Positions 36,255 through 50,499 are shown, numbered from the stretch's first letter. The stretch is 64,000 bases of DNA from Microcebus murinus (GCF_040939455.1 NC_134116.1:69068400-69132399), one strand, 5' to 3'. Numbers and translations: made by a program. Notes: generated by a model not told the origin, from the sequence alone.

Positions 36255-37290
36255 TTCCTCCTCTAGGTACAGAGCACGATGCTGCTGGTACATCACAAGC
36301 AAAGGTTTTCGGGGGCTTGGAATGGGAGCCGTGTTGGGGATGGGGGTTTCTCAGTGTATTGGAGGTTAAGGGCAAAGCAAGGACTTCCCAGCAACTGAGG
36401 GTCTCTCTCTGCTTCAACGCTACTGGGCTTGTTTTCCAGGGGAATCTTACTCCTTGGAGGACCTGGTCACTGTATCAAATTCATACCAACAACTACACTT
36501 AACAAGTGGTCATTGAAGGCCCTGCCTCAAAGGTGGTGACACTATTAATGTCATGTGAGACAATTTAGTCTTAAAAGCCACTCAGGACGTTCTTTGGGGG
36601 GCCTTCTAACACCTGCTCCACCACATCCTTGTCATTGTGTTTAGCAGCATTCTGTGGGTGGCAGGTCAGATGCATGGCAGACTCTTGGCAATGCCAATAA
36701 TTGCAAGGATAACAGTCCAGGCAGTACCATGCTTGCCAGAAGGGCCATCTACAGTCTCTGGGTGGCACTGCTGGCATGGTTTATAATCATGGACTCCTCC
36801 ATGATGGCGAGTTTTATGGATGTTCTTGGGCAAGAGGGCCACACAGTTAGGGGTTCAGAGGGTGTTATCGACAATCTTGAGGGAATTCTAGTGGTTCATT
36901 CCCATTGCACACATGGGGGAATCAGCAAAAAAGCCAGCAACAAGGATTCTTGTGGCTTTACCTTTAAGTGAACCCCAGTAGTCTCAAAGATAATGAAGAC
37001 ACCAGGGGACCCCACACCAATACCACCCCACTTGACGTTGGTGGGATCTCTCTCCTGGAAGACAGAAATGGCCTTCCTATCGACAATGAACTTCCTATCC
37101 CCAGTTTTAAAGATGCCATTGAACTTTCCATGGTGGAATCATCCTGGAACATGTGGAACATGTAGTTGAAAACAATGAGGAGGTCACTGATGGCAACAAT
37201 GTTCATTTTTCCAGTGTTGAAAGCAGCTCTGGTGACCAGAACCTTGATGCCGCCAAATCCGTTGACTGCAGCCTTTCCTGTGGTGTTTCA
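36255..37290 (-). pseudogene. GAPDH processed pseudogene, broken
   Basis: Read on the minus strand this is an intronless, diverged copy of glyceraldehyde-3-phosphate dehydrogenase mRNA. The start region is near 37280 (equivalent to the NAD-binding N terminus, 'gtcaacggatttggcggcat'). A partial frame at 36964-37206 keeps residues NIVAISDLL and NYMFHMFQDDST. The catalytic-domain segments follow, then the coding end at about 36447 (the reverse complement of 'tccaaggagtaag' is present) and part of the 3' UTR ('agagagagaccctca') to about 36255. There is an internal deletion of about 75 bp around 36670-36720, between the 'ggtgctgccaag' equivalent and the 'gatctgacctgcc' equivalent, plus several frameshifts and stops. 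The lack of introns shows reverse transcription; the A-tail is no longer visible. It makes no enzyme. Confidence 0.93.
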
Positions 37291-39654
37291 TGAATGTGGC
37301 TGGCATATCTAACCAGCCATACCAGGTTACAAAAAGTTGCAACTGTCTGTTGAGTGAGGAGGAACAGAAAGTGCGGAGGGGAGTTACAGTCCCAATTTAT
37401 AGAAAGGGGTCAAGGTCTAATAGAGATTTTTAATTTAGTATGCATAGAGCACAACTAATGTGTTCCAGGAAGTTTGTGATGATAATGATGTCTTTGGCAC
37501 AGGATGCATGAGGAGTGTTTGTCTAGAGGGGCAGGTAGGGGGTTAGGCATGTGGCTGGGGCATGTGGCTGTGTCATGGGAGTGCTAGGTTATCACCTGGA
37601 AGCTTGGTCTGGTCATGCATCTTCTAGGTATTCTTGCATAATTCAAGGGGCTAACAAGAAGCTCAAGTGTACTTTAGGACAGGTCTATAGAAACCCTGAG
37701 AGCAGCAGCCATACTAGGTTACTATCCAACTCCACTGACTGGCAACTCTTTCTTCTGCCGGATCCCATTACTCCCCAAATCTGACCACCCCCAACCAAAA
37801 TGCCATGACTTGGCACCAAGGGGGTATGCTGTCTCCCTTGTGCTCTATGCCCTTGGCATTGTAGCTGTCTGCCTTGACCCTTCCTGCTCATTGCTTGGCT
37901 GAGAACAAACATGTCCCAATAGCAACCTAATTACTATCTAGGTAAGTCAAGCGATATTTTTGAGAATGTAAAGGGGTACAAATGATGGCATTGGTGGTCC
38001 CTTCCATGGTCTGCTAACAAAATGGAGATAATAGATATTCTACCCAATAGTTTATATTTACTTATACATCTGATGAAGAAATAGACTTGCTAATGTCTAG
38101 CATTTAACATTATCACTTCAAATTCACACACTCTCCTTTTGCTCTAAGTTTAAAACACTTAGTATGACATTTTCTCAATTTTGAAATCAGACTCTAACTC
38201 TCAAAGAGCTTTGTTATGTTGCAATAGGATTTGTATCTTACATCCTACACTGGGTGAGAAGTGATGCAGAAAGAGAACATTCTCACATCTAGTCATTAAA
38301 AATATTAATCTCAGGCATAATCCTTGTAAACAGGCCTCCCAGTACAATACTTAAATGCTACCCAAAGCTTAGATAAAGCAAAATATGATTTTGATCAGGC
38401 ATAATGAATTAGTAAAATGTCAGTCTGTGTTATTTTCAAATGAGATAGGAAATGCATGACGGCTGGTAAATTGCCTCTCATTAAAAAACCACGGAATAAA
38501 ACTCGAATTCCTTTTCCAAGTATTTATTTCTAAATTTATATCGTTTTGATGTACTTATCAACCATGGTTATGTTTTCTGAGTCATTAAATAGAAAAGCTA
38601 ATCAGCTCCTTAGAACGAAACAAACTATAAACCAATTACACTTTGCTAATAGGCAAAATTCCCTGCATTTTTCTGATCTCTTTGGGTTTGAGGGCTGTGT
38701 GGCTCTCCCCATCCCATCATCCTTCGTTATTGAAGACTTTGCCACCTAACTCACAGGAGCTCTGACTTCCAGCACCCCTGCCACGGTTGTAGGCAGCGTT
38801 AACATCCCCAGAAACAGTCCATCTGAGCTTCCACTTGACCTCCTCACCTTGTAAAACTTCTTCTTCTGTTCTACACGAGCAATCCATCCTCAACTTCTTT
38901 CTCCCAGAGAACTGCTTTATTTCTGAAGTTGCAAACTTGGATTTGAAAATAATCTGTGACCATAGCTTCTTAGTTCTCCAGCTTTCTCCCACCACACCCC
39001 ACCGAGTCCTCTAGTCCACTTGTCCTCTAGTGCCCAAGCTCCTGGTCCCCTCATTGCTTCTCTTCCTTCTATCCTGATGCTGGCTAGAGACGGAGGAGCA
39101 TTTCTGCCATGGCCTTAACTTGCTCCAGTGGCCTCAGCCTGCCAAGCCCTGCTGCCATCTCCTTGCTCTCAGCAGATGACGTTGCCTCATGCTTCACAGT
39201 GAAAAGCAGAAGATGTCAGGCCCAGATATCTCCACTCCTATCCCTCAGGGTTCATGTTCCTCCCACTGTGCCACTCAGCAGCTGCACACACTGAGATCTC
39301 AACCAGACATAGGGGTGTAGATTGAACTGAGGCAGAGTCAGGCTCGTTATGTCAGGATATTGGTAAACATCTTTTTGCAGTTACCTTTGTTCCGTTTTAT
39401 AGCAACTAGATTTCATTCTCACAGACAATGAAAATCAGGACTGGGTAAGAGAGTGGATCATGCAATCCATGAGCATTTATTGAGCACCTGTTGTGTGAAA
39501 TAGCCCTGTGCCAGGCACCGTGGACCCAATGATGCCATTAACAGTGTCTCATTCATGGTTCACAGATCCTTGCTGGATGAGCGAATTAGGTAAGTGAATG
39601 AAAAAATGTGGTAAACAATCCCTGAAATGAATTAATAAATGAAAAAGTAAACAC
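37291..39654. other. Unassigned sequence
   Basis: About 2.4 kb without a named repeat or exon. A fragment of the ancient 'gagcatttattgagcacctg' repeat occurs at about 39470-39560. Several short frames (37551, 37685, 38546, 38717, 39109) are unsupported. Confidence 0.35.
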
Positions 39655-39655
39655 A

Positions 39656-39985
39656 GACTGAGTATCCCTTATGTAAAATGCTTGGGACCATGTTTCAGAT
39701 TTCAGATTTTTTTTTCTCAGATTTTGGAATATTTGCTTATGTATTATGAGATATCTTGGGGATGGGCCCCAAGTCTGAACATGAAATTTATTTATGTTTC
39801 ATGTATACCTTACACACAGAGCCTGCATGTAATTTTATGTAATATTTTAAATATTTTTTTGCATGAAACAAAGTTTGTGATAAGTACTTATGTACGGAAT
39901 TTTCCACTTGTGCTGTCATGTTGGTGCCCAACCAGTTTTAGATTTTGGAGCATTTCAGATTTAGGATTTTTTGATTAGGGATTCT
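39656..39985 (+). mobile_element. Tigger-like DNA transposon (non-autonomous), probable
   Basis: The left end TGAGTATCCCTTAT pairs with the right-end reverse complement TGAGAATCCCTAAT, giving 14-bp terminal inverted repeats with two mismatches. The interior repeats 'cagattttggaa'/'gattttggagcatttcagat', typical of a primate MITE common near such ends. A 98-codon frame (39682-39978) lies inside it and is not a gene. Superfamily is inferred from memory of the consensus. Confidence 0.65.
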
Positions 39986-40015
39986 CAGCTTGCATAAGAA
40001 GTGTAAGAAAGGAGT

Positions 40016-40045
40016 ATATTAAGGTATTTAGAAATACCTTAATAT
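40016..40045. repeat. Perfect 14-bp inverted repeat (hairpin)
   Basis: atattaaggtattt at 40016-40029, a 2-nt AG loop, and aaataccttaatat at 40032-40045 form an uninterrupted 14-bp stem. Confidence 0.95.
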
Positions 40046-41098
40046 GACATTATATTATAAAGTTTTGAGCTATGTGAAATGGAAAATTAGAGATAAGGTA
40101 ATATATAGGGAGGTGCTAATTATATAGCCCAGGCAGAGTAATTCAGGCATAAAAGTTCTTTTCTTTTTCTTTTTTAATACAAGAGAGAGCACAGACAGTA
40201 TCCAGCATTGCATGTCTTAGGTTCACAATACATCTCAGGAAAGAGAAAGAATGAATACTTCATTTTGCTAGAGGTTAGGAGTGCTGGACCATGAAATTTA
40301 AAGCAATGTAGAAAGAACAAGGGAATTTCTTCTAAGCAATAGGGCCAAAGGAAAACCATAAACAAAGGCAATGTGGGGTGAGCAGTGAAAATTTCATCTG
40401 GGAAATGACAGGATCAGTTTAACTGATCATTAGATGTTAAGTAGGATGTGTGTTAGGAATTTATTAACACTATTGGGAACCACTTCAAAGCAAATCCTAT
40501 TATGGCGCACTCATATTGGAAGAAAAACACTTCTGCTTATAATCCTATCCTACAAGCTTACAAGAATAAGTCATTTACTCTTGTCCAATTGTTAATAAAG
40601 AGTTGGCATCTCAGATAATTACTCAACAAACTTCCAGAGTGTCTTTCAGATGCACGCTTAATGCCCTAGAAGCATTGGGAAATATAAAGATGCATAAGAA
40701 AATCTTCTGGTGGGCAAGGAAATGCATACAGAAGCAGTTTGCAATACATAAGCACCAGATTTATGAATATTTCATGTTTGATGTGTTCACCACCAGGGGG
40801 CGAATTCCCTTCCACTTGCAAAATTAGCTGCCTGAAGGAAGGAAAACTGCTTCCACCAGAGCCCGACAAGAGAAAAATCTCTAATCTACTTTCTTAAGTC
40901 ACAGAAGGTAGTAAAGATCTTCTCTTTTTGCCAGAGGTAGTTTTAAATGGGTTTCTAACATTAATTGCAGTTCCCCCATAAAATAGTGCCATAAATAATG
41001 GTTAGGTTTGCAAGATGATTCCGAAGCAAAAAATTAAAATGTATTTTAATGAATCCTTGATGTAATTTTAAAAAAGCCATATAAATGCATATATAATT

Positions 41099-41120
41099 AT
41101 AAAATTATTTATAATTTTAT
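41099..41120. repeat. AT-rich 10-bp inverted repeat
   Basis: ataaaattat and ataattttat flank a 2-nt TT spacer, within a broader AT-rich tract. Confidence 0.9.
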
Positions 41121-41891
41121 GGCAAATTGTATTTTGCCAAGTATTAACATAAACTTTCAGAACTCAACCCATTTATATCAGTGATTGCCTATTCCTTCAA
41201 AGCAATAAAGAAATGTCAGTTGAACAGAGGTATGTAGTCACCCTTAAATGATTTCCTATCTTCTTAAATTTGGAATAATTTATGAAAGAAATGGTAAAAA
41301 TTTACCAGATATAGGCAAGATAACCTTTTTTCCTTTTTATGAAGGAATAAAAATTCAGCTTTATTTTTGCAGGTTGATGAAAAGAGACCAGCCTCCTCCT
41401 CTTTCATCCTTATCCCTGGGCACTTGATCTGCATTGTCTGAGAATAAATTATAAAAGTTCCAGGTTAGGTTAAAAGTGAGCTGTGCCACGCTTATCAAAC
41501 AGCTTCAGGCTCTGCAAATACCTTCTGTGCTACAAACACAAAGGGATGTTCTTTGTACATCAATTTTTTCAGCCTAATTTGTTCCCAAAGCTATCACAGG
41601 TAGAAATTACTGCCATTAATATCATCTTCAAATGGGAATGGCAGACACTATTAGCAAGGTCCTCCACGCTTTTTGCAGCAGTGCTTTGACATTGCCATTA
41701 AATGTGACCAATGTCTGTGGCCCTCCTTTCTCCTGGAGACCCTGTCCTTTGCAGATTTCAAAATCAGTTCAGTGCCTGCTACCCCTCCACCAAAAGCAGC
41801 ACTAGAAATTGGGTTGTAAGCCACTAAGGAGTACTTTGTTCTGTGTTAAATAAGCAAAAATTTAATAGAAGAAACATAGTTTTTATCCATC

Positions 41892-42242
41892 TGCTATGGA
41901 CTAGATTGTCCCCACCCCCACCCCCAAATTCATATGTCAGTGTATTTTAGAGATGGGGCCTTTGGAAAATAATGAGATTTAGATGAGGTCTTGAGGGCAG
42001 GGCCTTCATGATGGCATTATGACACTGTAAGGAAAGAAAGTGGCACCAGAGCTCCTTCTCTCTGCCATGTGAGGACACAGTGATAGGTCAGCCATCTGCA
42101 GCCAGGCAGGGAGCCCTCACCAGACCTGATGGTGCTGACATCCTGACCTCAGACTTCCGCCCTCCAGAGTGGTGACAAATAAATTTCTGGTGTTCAGCCA
42201 CTCAGTTTATGGCATGTTGTTATGGCAGCCCGAACCGAGACG
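41892..42242 (+). mobile_element. MaLR (MST/MLT1-type) LTR
   Basis: Starts TGCTATGGACTAGATTGTCC, contains the 'gatgaggtcttgagggcagg', 'gccctcaccagacctgatgg' and 'ggtgacaaataaatttctgg' blocks in order, and ends near 'gcagcccgaaccgaga'. Solo LTR. Confidence 0.88.
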
Positions 42243-42574
42243 TCATCTCACATCCAAGACCACATTTTTCCTTCAGTTATCTCTAGTGGGAAGCGATATA
42301 CATACACCACCCCATTCCTACAAGGGGTACTAGCTTATTCTCAAGAACGACTCATCATCCAGATGGAAGCTCTATATAGATTATAAAATTGGGTGCAGAC
42401 AGGGCTCTCAAGCGGTAAGTGGCTGCCTGAAATTGTATCAAATTGGGTGCAAGTGCATTTCTGTGGAAGAGGAACCAGAGAGTTTCATCAGATTTTCTTG
42501 TTGGTGACTCCAAAAATATCCCCTGTTTTTTTTCTTCTGACTTTTAATTTTTCTCATTAATTTGACATCTGATT

Positions 42575-42720
42575 AAGAGTATCAACCCCCGGATTAGAAA
42601 CATAGGGGTTGAAAGCCTTATTATTATTATCATTGCCATTTAATAGCTGTATAATTAGGGCAAGTTTCTTAATTTCTTTAATACACAGTTTCCTCACCTG
42701 TTATATGGAGTGTTAACTGA
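42575..42720 (+). mobile_element. MIR fragment
   Basis: 'ttaatagctgtataattagg', 'gcaagtttcttaatttcttt' and 'cagtttcctcacctgttata' follow the MIR consensus. Confidence 0.75.
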
Positions 42721-42762
42721 TTCCAACCCACAGGGCAGGTGGGATGTAAGTGAGCTGTAAGA

Positions 42763-42910
42763 GTGGTTCTGAAATTTAAGGTTGCATCAGAATTACCTAG
42801 AGGGCTTGTTAAAACACAGGTTTCTGGGTCCCTCAGCCAGAGTTTCTGACTTAGTAGGCTGAGGATGGGGGCTGAGGATTTGCAGTCCTGAAACACTCAT
42901 AGAAACCCGG
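42763..42910 (+). mobile_element. MER5A-type hAT MITE, partial
   Basis: 'gagtggttctgaaatttaag', 'cagaattacctagagggctt' and 'agtttctgacttagtaggct' match MER5A in order. The right end is diverged. Confidence 0.85.
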
Positions 42911-44500
<1,590 letters not shown>

Positions 44501-44887
44501 CTGAAATCCATTTTGAAAATATGACTGACTGTATTTTATAGATGGAATGTCAGATATTTTAGATCTGGTACGGCATCACTGAAGTTGTGCCATTAGTTGA
44601 GAATAAGTTATGTGTGAGATGTCTCTGACTTTTTCTGCCTGAACCTCTGACTATAATACTTAGGCATTTTTCGGGCACATGGTTTATCAGTGAAGGATAA
44701 TATAAGATTGTAGGTCAAAAATGGTTGAATATCGACAATTTCATGTCTATAATCAGAACTAGAGAGGATAGTATTTTTCTCTTTTGTTCATTTTCCATGC
44801 CATTTAAAATTGAGTGGTAAGGAAAAAAAAGTAAAACCTATGAATTTCAAATTTATGCTACTTCTAGTGGAGAATAGAGCAGAATGC

Positions 44888-44925
44888 TTTAGAGTGCAAT
44901 CTTGACTGCCTATTAAAATCACCTG
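44888..44925 (+). mobile_element. MER5 left part, split by an LTR
   Basis: 'ttgactgcctattaaaatca' followed by 'cctg' is the left part of a MER5-type element. The rest resumes at 45439 after the inserted LTR. Confidence 0.65.
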
Positions 44926-45438
44926 TGTGGCAAGGACACCCTAAGGTCACCCCAATGAATCATGCCCAGTGGAATATGGAAAAGGTGATGAGCTGACTGT
45001 CACTGTCTTGATTAGGTTACATTTTATGGCAAAGGTGAGAAGAATCACTTTTATGATTACATTACATCATACAAGACTCCATCTTAACAGACTGGAGCAG
45101 AGATTCTCCCTACTGGCCTTGAAGGAGCAAGCTGCCCTATTGTGAGGCAGCCACGTGACAAGGGACTGAAGGCAGTTCCCAGGAGTTGAGAGTGGTCAGT
45201 GCCTGGCCAGCAAGACAATGGAGATTTTAGTCCCTGAGGGAGCTTAGACAAAGATCTTTTCCCCACTGAGTCTCTGATGAGACCACAGCCCAGGCCTGAA
45301 TCACAGCCTTGTGCAGAGGGCTCTGTTATATCGTGCTCAGATTCCTGACCCACAAAAAACTATTAAATAATAAATGTGTGTTATTTTAATCCACTAAATT
45401 TGTGGCACTTTGTCATGCAGCAACAGATCACTGATACA
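44926..45438 (+). mobile_element. MaLR-type LTR inserted in MER5
   Basis: The LTR begins TGTGGCAAGGACACCC, carries 'gtcttgattaggttacattt' and a U5 end 'aatttgtggcactttgtcat' and 'cagatcactgataca'. The direct repeat CCTG on both sides (44922-44925 and 45439-45442) fits a 4-5 bp target duplication. The 89-codon minus frame over it is not a gene. Confidence 0.75.
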
Positions 45439-45562
45439 CCTGGGGAACTTTTAAAAATCTGGATACCCCAGGTGAATGATATCAGAATCTCTGGGGTGGG
45501 GACCCAGGCATCATTTTTTTTTAAAGCTCTCTGGTGTGGAGACAGAGTGGAGAACCCCTCCT
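45439..45562 (+). mobile_element. MER5 right part
   Basis: 'cctggggaacttttaaaaat' and 'gaatctctggggtggggacc' continue the MER5 element interrupted at 44925. Confidence 0.75.
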
Positions 45563-45564
45563 GA

Positions 45565-45790
45565 GGAGTCAAACCTGGTTTGAATTCTCATTTAATTCAC
45601 CATTTACTAGCTAGGTGACCATGAGCAAGTGACTGGTGTTAGTAACCTTTCTTTGCCTCTGTTCCTCACCTGTAAATGAAGGTGGTGATGTTATTTCCTG
45701 AGGCTCTGTGACGATGAAATGAGATCACATCTCTTAAATGTTCAGCAGTACCTGGGACCCAGGGAACACTCAGTAAGAAGTAACTTTTCA
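45565..45790 (+). mobile_element. MIR element
   Basis: 'ggtttgaattctcatttaat', 'ctagctaggtgaccatgagc', 'ctcacctgtaaatgaaggtg' and 'gacgatgaaatgagatcaca' follow MIR from body to tail. Confidence 0.85.
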
Positions 45791-45842
45791 CTGTAAAGCC
45801 AAGTTGATAAGAACCGCCCCTTTTTAAATAACGCAATTGAAT

Positions 45843-46232
45843 TCTCTATTAGTCTGCTTGGGTTCCATAACAATATATCACAGTTGGGGTGGCTTAAACA
45901 ACAGAAGTTTGTTTGTCTCATGTTCTGGAGGCTGGAAGTCCAAGATCAAGGTGCAAGCAGGGTGGGTTCCTGGGGAGGCTGCTCCCCTGGCTTGCACACG
46001 GTGCTTTCTCACTGTGTCTTCTTGTGGCTGTTTCTTTGTGCATGTTTGCGCCTGGTGTCTTTTCCTATTCTTGTAAGGACGCCAGACCTATTGGATTAGG
46101 ACTCTGGCCCTTATGACCTCATTTAACCTTAATTGTCTCTTGGAGGCCCTATCTCCAAATACAGTCACATTGGGGGTTAAGGGTTAGAGATATAAATTTT
46201 GGAGGGACACAGTTCAGTCCATACCAGACCTA
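45843..46232 (-). mobile_element. MLT1-type MaLR LTR, antisense
   Basis: 'tctattagtctgcttgggtt', 'ggtggcttaaacaacagaag', 'ctgtgtcttcttgtggctgt', 'ccctatctccaaatacagtc' are the reverse complement of MLT1 in order. Three short plus frames over it are read through the LTR and are not genes. Confidence 0.88.
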
Positions 46233-47343
46233 TACCCAAGGCATAACATGAAAGTTTCAGAAGGACATTTTACAGCTAATGGGACTGACATTCCCATGAA
46301 GTACAGATCTTCTGCAGCAGAAAACCTATGATACTGGAACAGTGAATTCACAGAAAACAGGGGCCAACCTTTTATGGAACATAATGGTGAGAAGATGTTA
46401 CTGGAATTTTATTCTGAAAAGTAAAGCTAAACAGTATAAAAATACGTTTGTTCTATATTATTTAACACAGTTTAATTAAAACAAGAACTATGTGCTAATT
46501 TTTAGAACAATAAAGAATAAATCAAGTATTGATTTTTTTTTAGATGTAAATATTCTAAAAAACGAATGTGACAGTAAATATCATTTCTTTCTCTTCAAGT
46601 TTGACTTTCAAAGCAGAATCATAAAGACGGTCATTTTTACAAAACCTCTTCAGCTTTCTCCCAGTCCTCTCTAAGGCTTTGAATGTAAATGTTTATCTAA
46701 GGATGTGCCTCGTGTGTAGTCATCTCTTGTCAATCTTCAGTGGTTAACTGTCCTAACTATACCTGACCCTCATTTGTCAGTCATTTTTTCCCTGTGATTC
46801 AAAGTGCTCAACATGTTTTCATGGACTTCATGAAATTCTTCATCTTTAAAGATTTTTAAAATTTCATTCTGCAATGAATTTGCATTGTATTCCCAGATAT
46901 TTACAATATCTGAACATTGGCAAGAGGCTGATCTGCAAACTAAGACATATGTTCTTGTGTAATTGAAGAAAGACCATTCAAGTAGGGACTAATATTAAAG
47001 AAGGTAGGTTCATTAGGGAATTCATTAATGATTGTTTCCATACCAGGAAAGATCAGCTTCAGCTGGTCTTATTTTGATCTCGCCTGAAGAACCTACACCT
47101 GTGGAAATTACCACGAGTGAGTACAGGTGGATCTGAGCTCTGGGCAAGAGAAGGGGTTTCTCCAAAGGCAGGTTGGTGTCACATCCTGTGGAGGTTTGAA
47201 AGGAAAACTGCTCTTTAGGGTACATTGGTCTGAGAATCAAGATCATGTTTACGAACTGCTGTGCCACATAGGGGACCCTGTCAAGGGTTTAATCTTGGGA
47301 TGTTTTCCCTCAGGCAATGGGAATGTCGGGTCTGGTAGGTATT
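46233..47343. other. Unassigned sequence
   Basis: No gene or named repeat. Short frames at 46492, 47025 and 47127 have no domain. Confidence 0.35.
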
Positions 47344-47704
<361 letters not shown>

Positions 47705-47967
47705 TCATTTACTTTATATTCCTCAGCCCTTAAATAAAATTGGCCACATGTTCTACATTTGGGGAAATGTAGTGTTTTTGAAGAATGGATAGCAAGACAG
47801 CAAGAAATGCTCAAGAGAGAAATCGCCAGGTGAAAGCCATCCCTCATCATCTCAGTGAAATTGAGAAGAGGCCAAGTGTTTGATTATTAATTTTATTTGA
47901 AGGGCAAGGTACTGTAGCTAACATCTGATCTGCTGACTGGCTGTGTTTTTGAAAATCAAGATATTCT

Positions 47968-48100
47968 GCCCAGGCGAGGTGGCTTGTGCCTTAATACAGC
48001 TACTCAGGGGCTGAGGTGGGAGGATCACTTTGTGGCCTAGAGTTTGAGACCAGTTTGGGCAAACAAGTGAGACCTTGTTTCTTAAGGGTTCCCCCTTAAG
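47968..48100 (+). mobile_element. Internally deleted Alu
   Basis: The head 'gcccaggcgaggtggcttgt' jumps directly to 'ggggctgaggtgggaggatc', and the copy ends with 'agtgagaccttgtttctta'. About half of a dimer is missing. Confidence 0.8.
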
Positions 48101-48339
48101 AAAAAGATATTCTGAAATATTCTTCTACAGTGGTGTTTTAGAATCAAAAACACCCCTTACCAAACACAGTAGTAGATGGAGTCCTTAAAACTTTATGTAA
48201 ATTTAAAATTTTATAAAGCAAATCACAAATGCCAATTGTCATACAGGATAATAACTGTATTATTTTATCTTAATTTTTAAATGATTTTTAATTAGCAGTA
48301 GCTACTGAGTTACAGTTTCTTTGCTTTTTATTTATCTTG

Positions 48340-48595
48340 GCCAGGTGCAATGGCTCACACCTGTAATCCCAGTACTTTGGGAGGCCAAGGCAGGAGGATT
48401 GCTTGAGGCTAGGTGTCTGAGACTCCATCTCTACAAAAAAATTAAAAAATTAGCCCGGTATGGTGGCATCTGCCTGTAGTCCCAGCTACTCGGGAGGCCG
48501 AGGCAGGAGGACTGCTCGAGCCCAGGTGTTTGAGGTTGCAGTGAGCTGTGACCATCCACTGCACTCTAGCCTGAGCTAGAGTGTTTGTAAGGCAA
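48340..48595 (+). mobile_element. Older Alu
   Basis: 'ggccaggtgcaatggctcac', a shortened left arm, an 'aaaaaaattaaaaaattagc' linker and the right arm to 'ctctagcctgagctagag'. No A-tail or target duplication survives. Confidence 0.88.
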
Positions 48596-49849
48596 GTCCT
48601 CTGTCTAGTCAGAGTTGTAGTGGTCTGGGTTGTAAATTTGAGTTAGGAGGAGTCTGATAATTTGCCTGACAGTTCCCTATTGTTAGGGAATTTAGCAAAA
48701 ATGTGAATAGAATGCTATTAATAGATTGGAGTTTGCCAGACCAGAGAGCTGGGAAAGCTGTGGAAGGTAAACAATGGCAAGGTCAAAGCCCTGAGGTGGG
48801 AAGGACTGGGCTGATGGAAGTGTAGGAAGAAATCTGTAAACTTCTTGAGAACACAGACCATGACTTAGATCTCTTTGAATCCCACTACCTGATAGTGGGA
48901 ACACACTTACCATTAACACAGCGATGTTGATAAATTACAGTAGCATTTATTGATTGGAAATCAAGGTATAACTTGCTATTTCAGTCATTTTTCAATCCTG
49001 GGAATATGAAGACATGTGACAACTTTTCTAATCTTATCCTCTGATCTCTTGATCAGCCTCTGTTCATCTAAAGCATAGTGATAAAATGTCATGGGAAGCC
49101 AAGCCCAAAGTAATTACCTTTTCTATGAAACCCTAACTATACTATGTAAATACATCTTATTTAATTAACAGTTTTGAGAGAAAGACAATATTGAAAATGG
49201 TTGCCAAAGAAGTTGTATTGTTTTAATTCACCAAACTTTAACAATAGCTTTGTTCTAAAAGGAAATGGGGAAAAAAATACTTCTGGGATAACTTTCAGAG
49301 GAGTACCAGATGTCCTGGTGACAGTGATTATGCTAGCGTTTAGAAAAGGGAATTCATGTTTATTTGTGAATATTTTCTAAAGCCATTTATAGGAATGGGT
49401 AGCATTCAACCCAATAAAAACATGAAGTATCGAAGTACTGCTTACTGTATGCTTTGTGCCATTAGAATGAATGTGTTGAAGAGATCACTTAAAGGCTTTT
49501 GCATTGAGTTAGTGCAGAAAGAGGAATTACGCGCAGGTTTACAGTGAATTCTCATGCAGTCACCCATATCGCATGAGACTTCTTGACATCTTTCTTAAAC
49601 TCTTTGATAACTGCCCTGGGCCATTAAATAAGAATCTTCCACTGTCTGAAAGCAAGAAATCATTTTCTCATGCCAGTGTCAAGGCCGTTCGCTGGCAAGA
49701 AGTGCTTTTGATGTCTCTGTGCCCCTCAGAAAGAATTCCTAATTCAAGTTGAAAACTTTAAAGGGGTCTCATAGGTTTTTGTTCGTGACAAAGGAAGCCT
49801 TTTAATGTATCCAAGCAAGAGCTGTCTCTCAAGGCCTGTGAGTTCCAAG
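48596..49849. other. Unassigned sequence
   Basis: No gene or named repeat. Short frames at 48692 and 49356 are unsupported. Confidence 0.35.
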
Positions 49850-50290
49850 AAACTCAAGAAGGCGTGAGGATGTAACAGAGGGAATGGACTAAAAAAGGGT
49901 AAAAATATTTTCTGTCTCTTTAAAATATTCTCCACTCCTTTTTGAGAACTAAAACCTGCATCTCTGCCTCAGGCCAGTGGTTGGGAAGGGACAGGGTAAT
50001 GTCTTTTGTTCTTTGTGAAGAAGATCATCTTCAGATGGGACAATTAGAATCATCAGTTGTAGCTGAATGGCAATTGCTTGAAGCTGGGAACCCATCCTTT
50101 AAAAGCTCTATATTTCTGCTTATTATGAAGATGGCATTTTTCAGACAGTAGTCCCTATCTTCCACCTTTGCCATTAAAGCAATAAACTTCTCTTTCCTTC
50201 TCCTCCTACCACTTGTTGTTCTGCTGTGGCTGTGGCCTCAAGAGGTGCCAAGCTTTCAGTAGCAAAGAGTCACAGCCAAGGGAGGCTGAT
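49850..50290 (+). mobile_element. ERV LTR copy A (three-copy family in window)
   Basis: 'gtaacagagggaatggacta', 'attttctgtctctttaaaat', a 'tttaaaagctctatatttct' promoter-like block and a 'cattaaagcaataaacttct' polyadenylation-like block define a class I-style LTR. The same order recurs at 52250-52800 and, inverted and partial, at 10080-10230. Ends and target duplication were not resolved. Confidence 0.6.
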
Positions 50291-50329
50291 GATGAAGGGG
50301 CTGTGAAGCCTCCTTTCCCTTGTGGTCAT

Positions 50330-50483
50330 GTTTGATTCTTTCCTGCCCTTAGCCCATACATCCAATGCATGAGTAGGTCTGTTGATTCTGTCGCTAAGCC
50401 GTGTCTCACCTCTACCTGCTGCTTCTGCCTAAGACCAGGCCACCATCATTTCCTTCTTGCGCTATTGCAATAGTCTCTCAGTT
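50330..50483 (-). mobile_element. LINE-2-like fragment, antisense (tentative)
   Basis: 'ttgcgctattgcaatagtct' resembles a conserved antisense L2 segment, with pyrimidine-rich flanks. Very diverged. Confidence 0.4.
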
Positions 50484-50499
50484 TGTAATAGTGGAAGGG

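Larger units (their letters stand above)
39986..41890. other. Unassigned sequence with AT hairpins
   Basis: Includes two short perfect inverted repeats (see 40016 and 41099) and otherwise ordinary non-coding DNA. No exon is supported; short frames at 40603, 40666 and 41483 have no domain. Confidence 0.4.
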
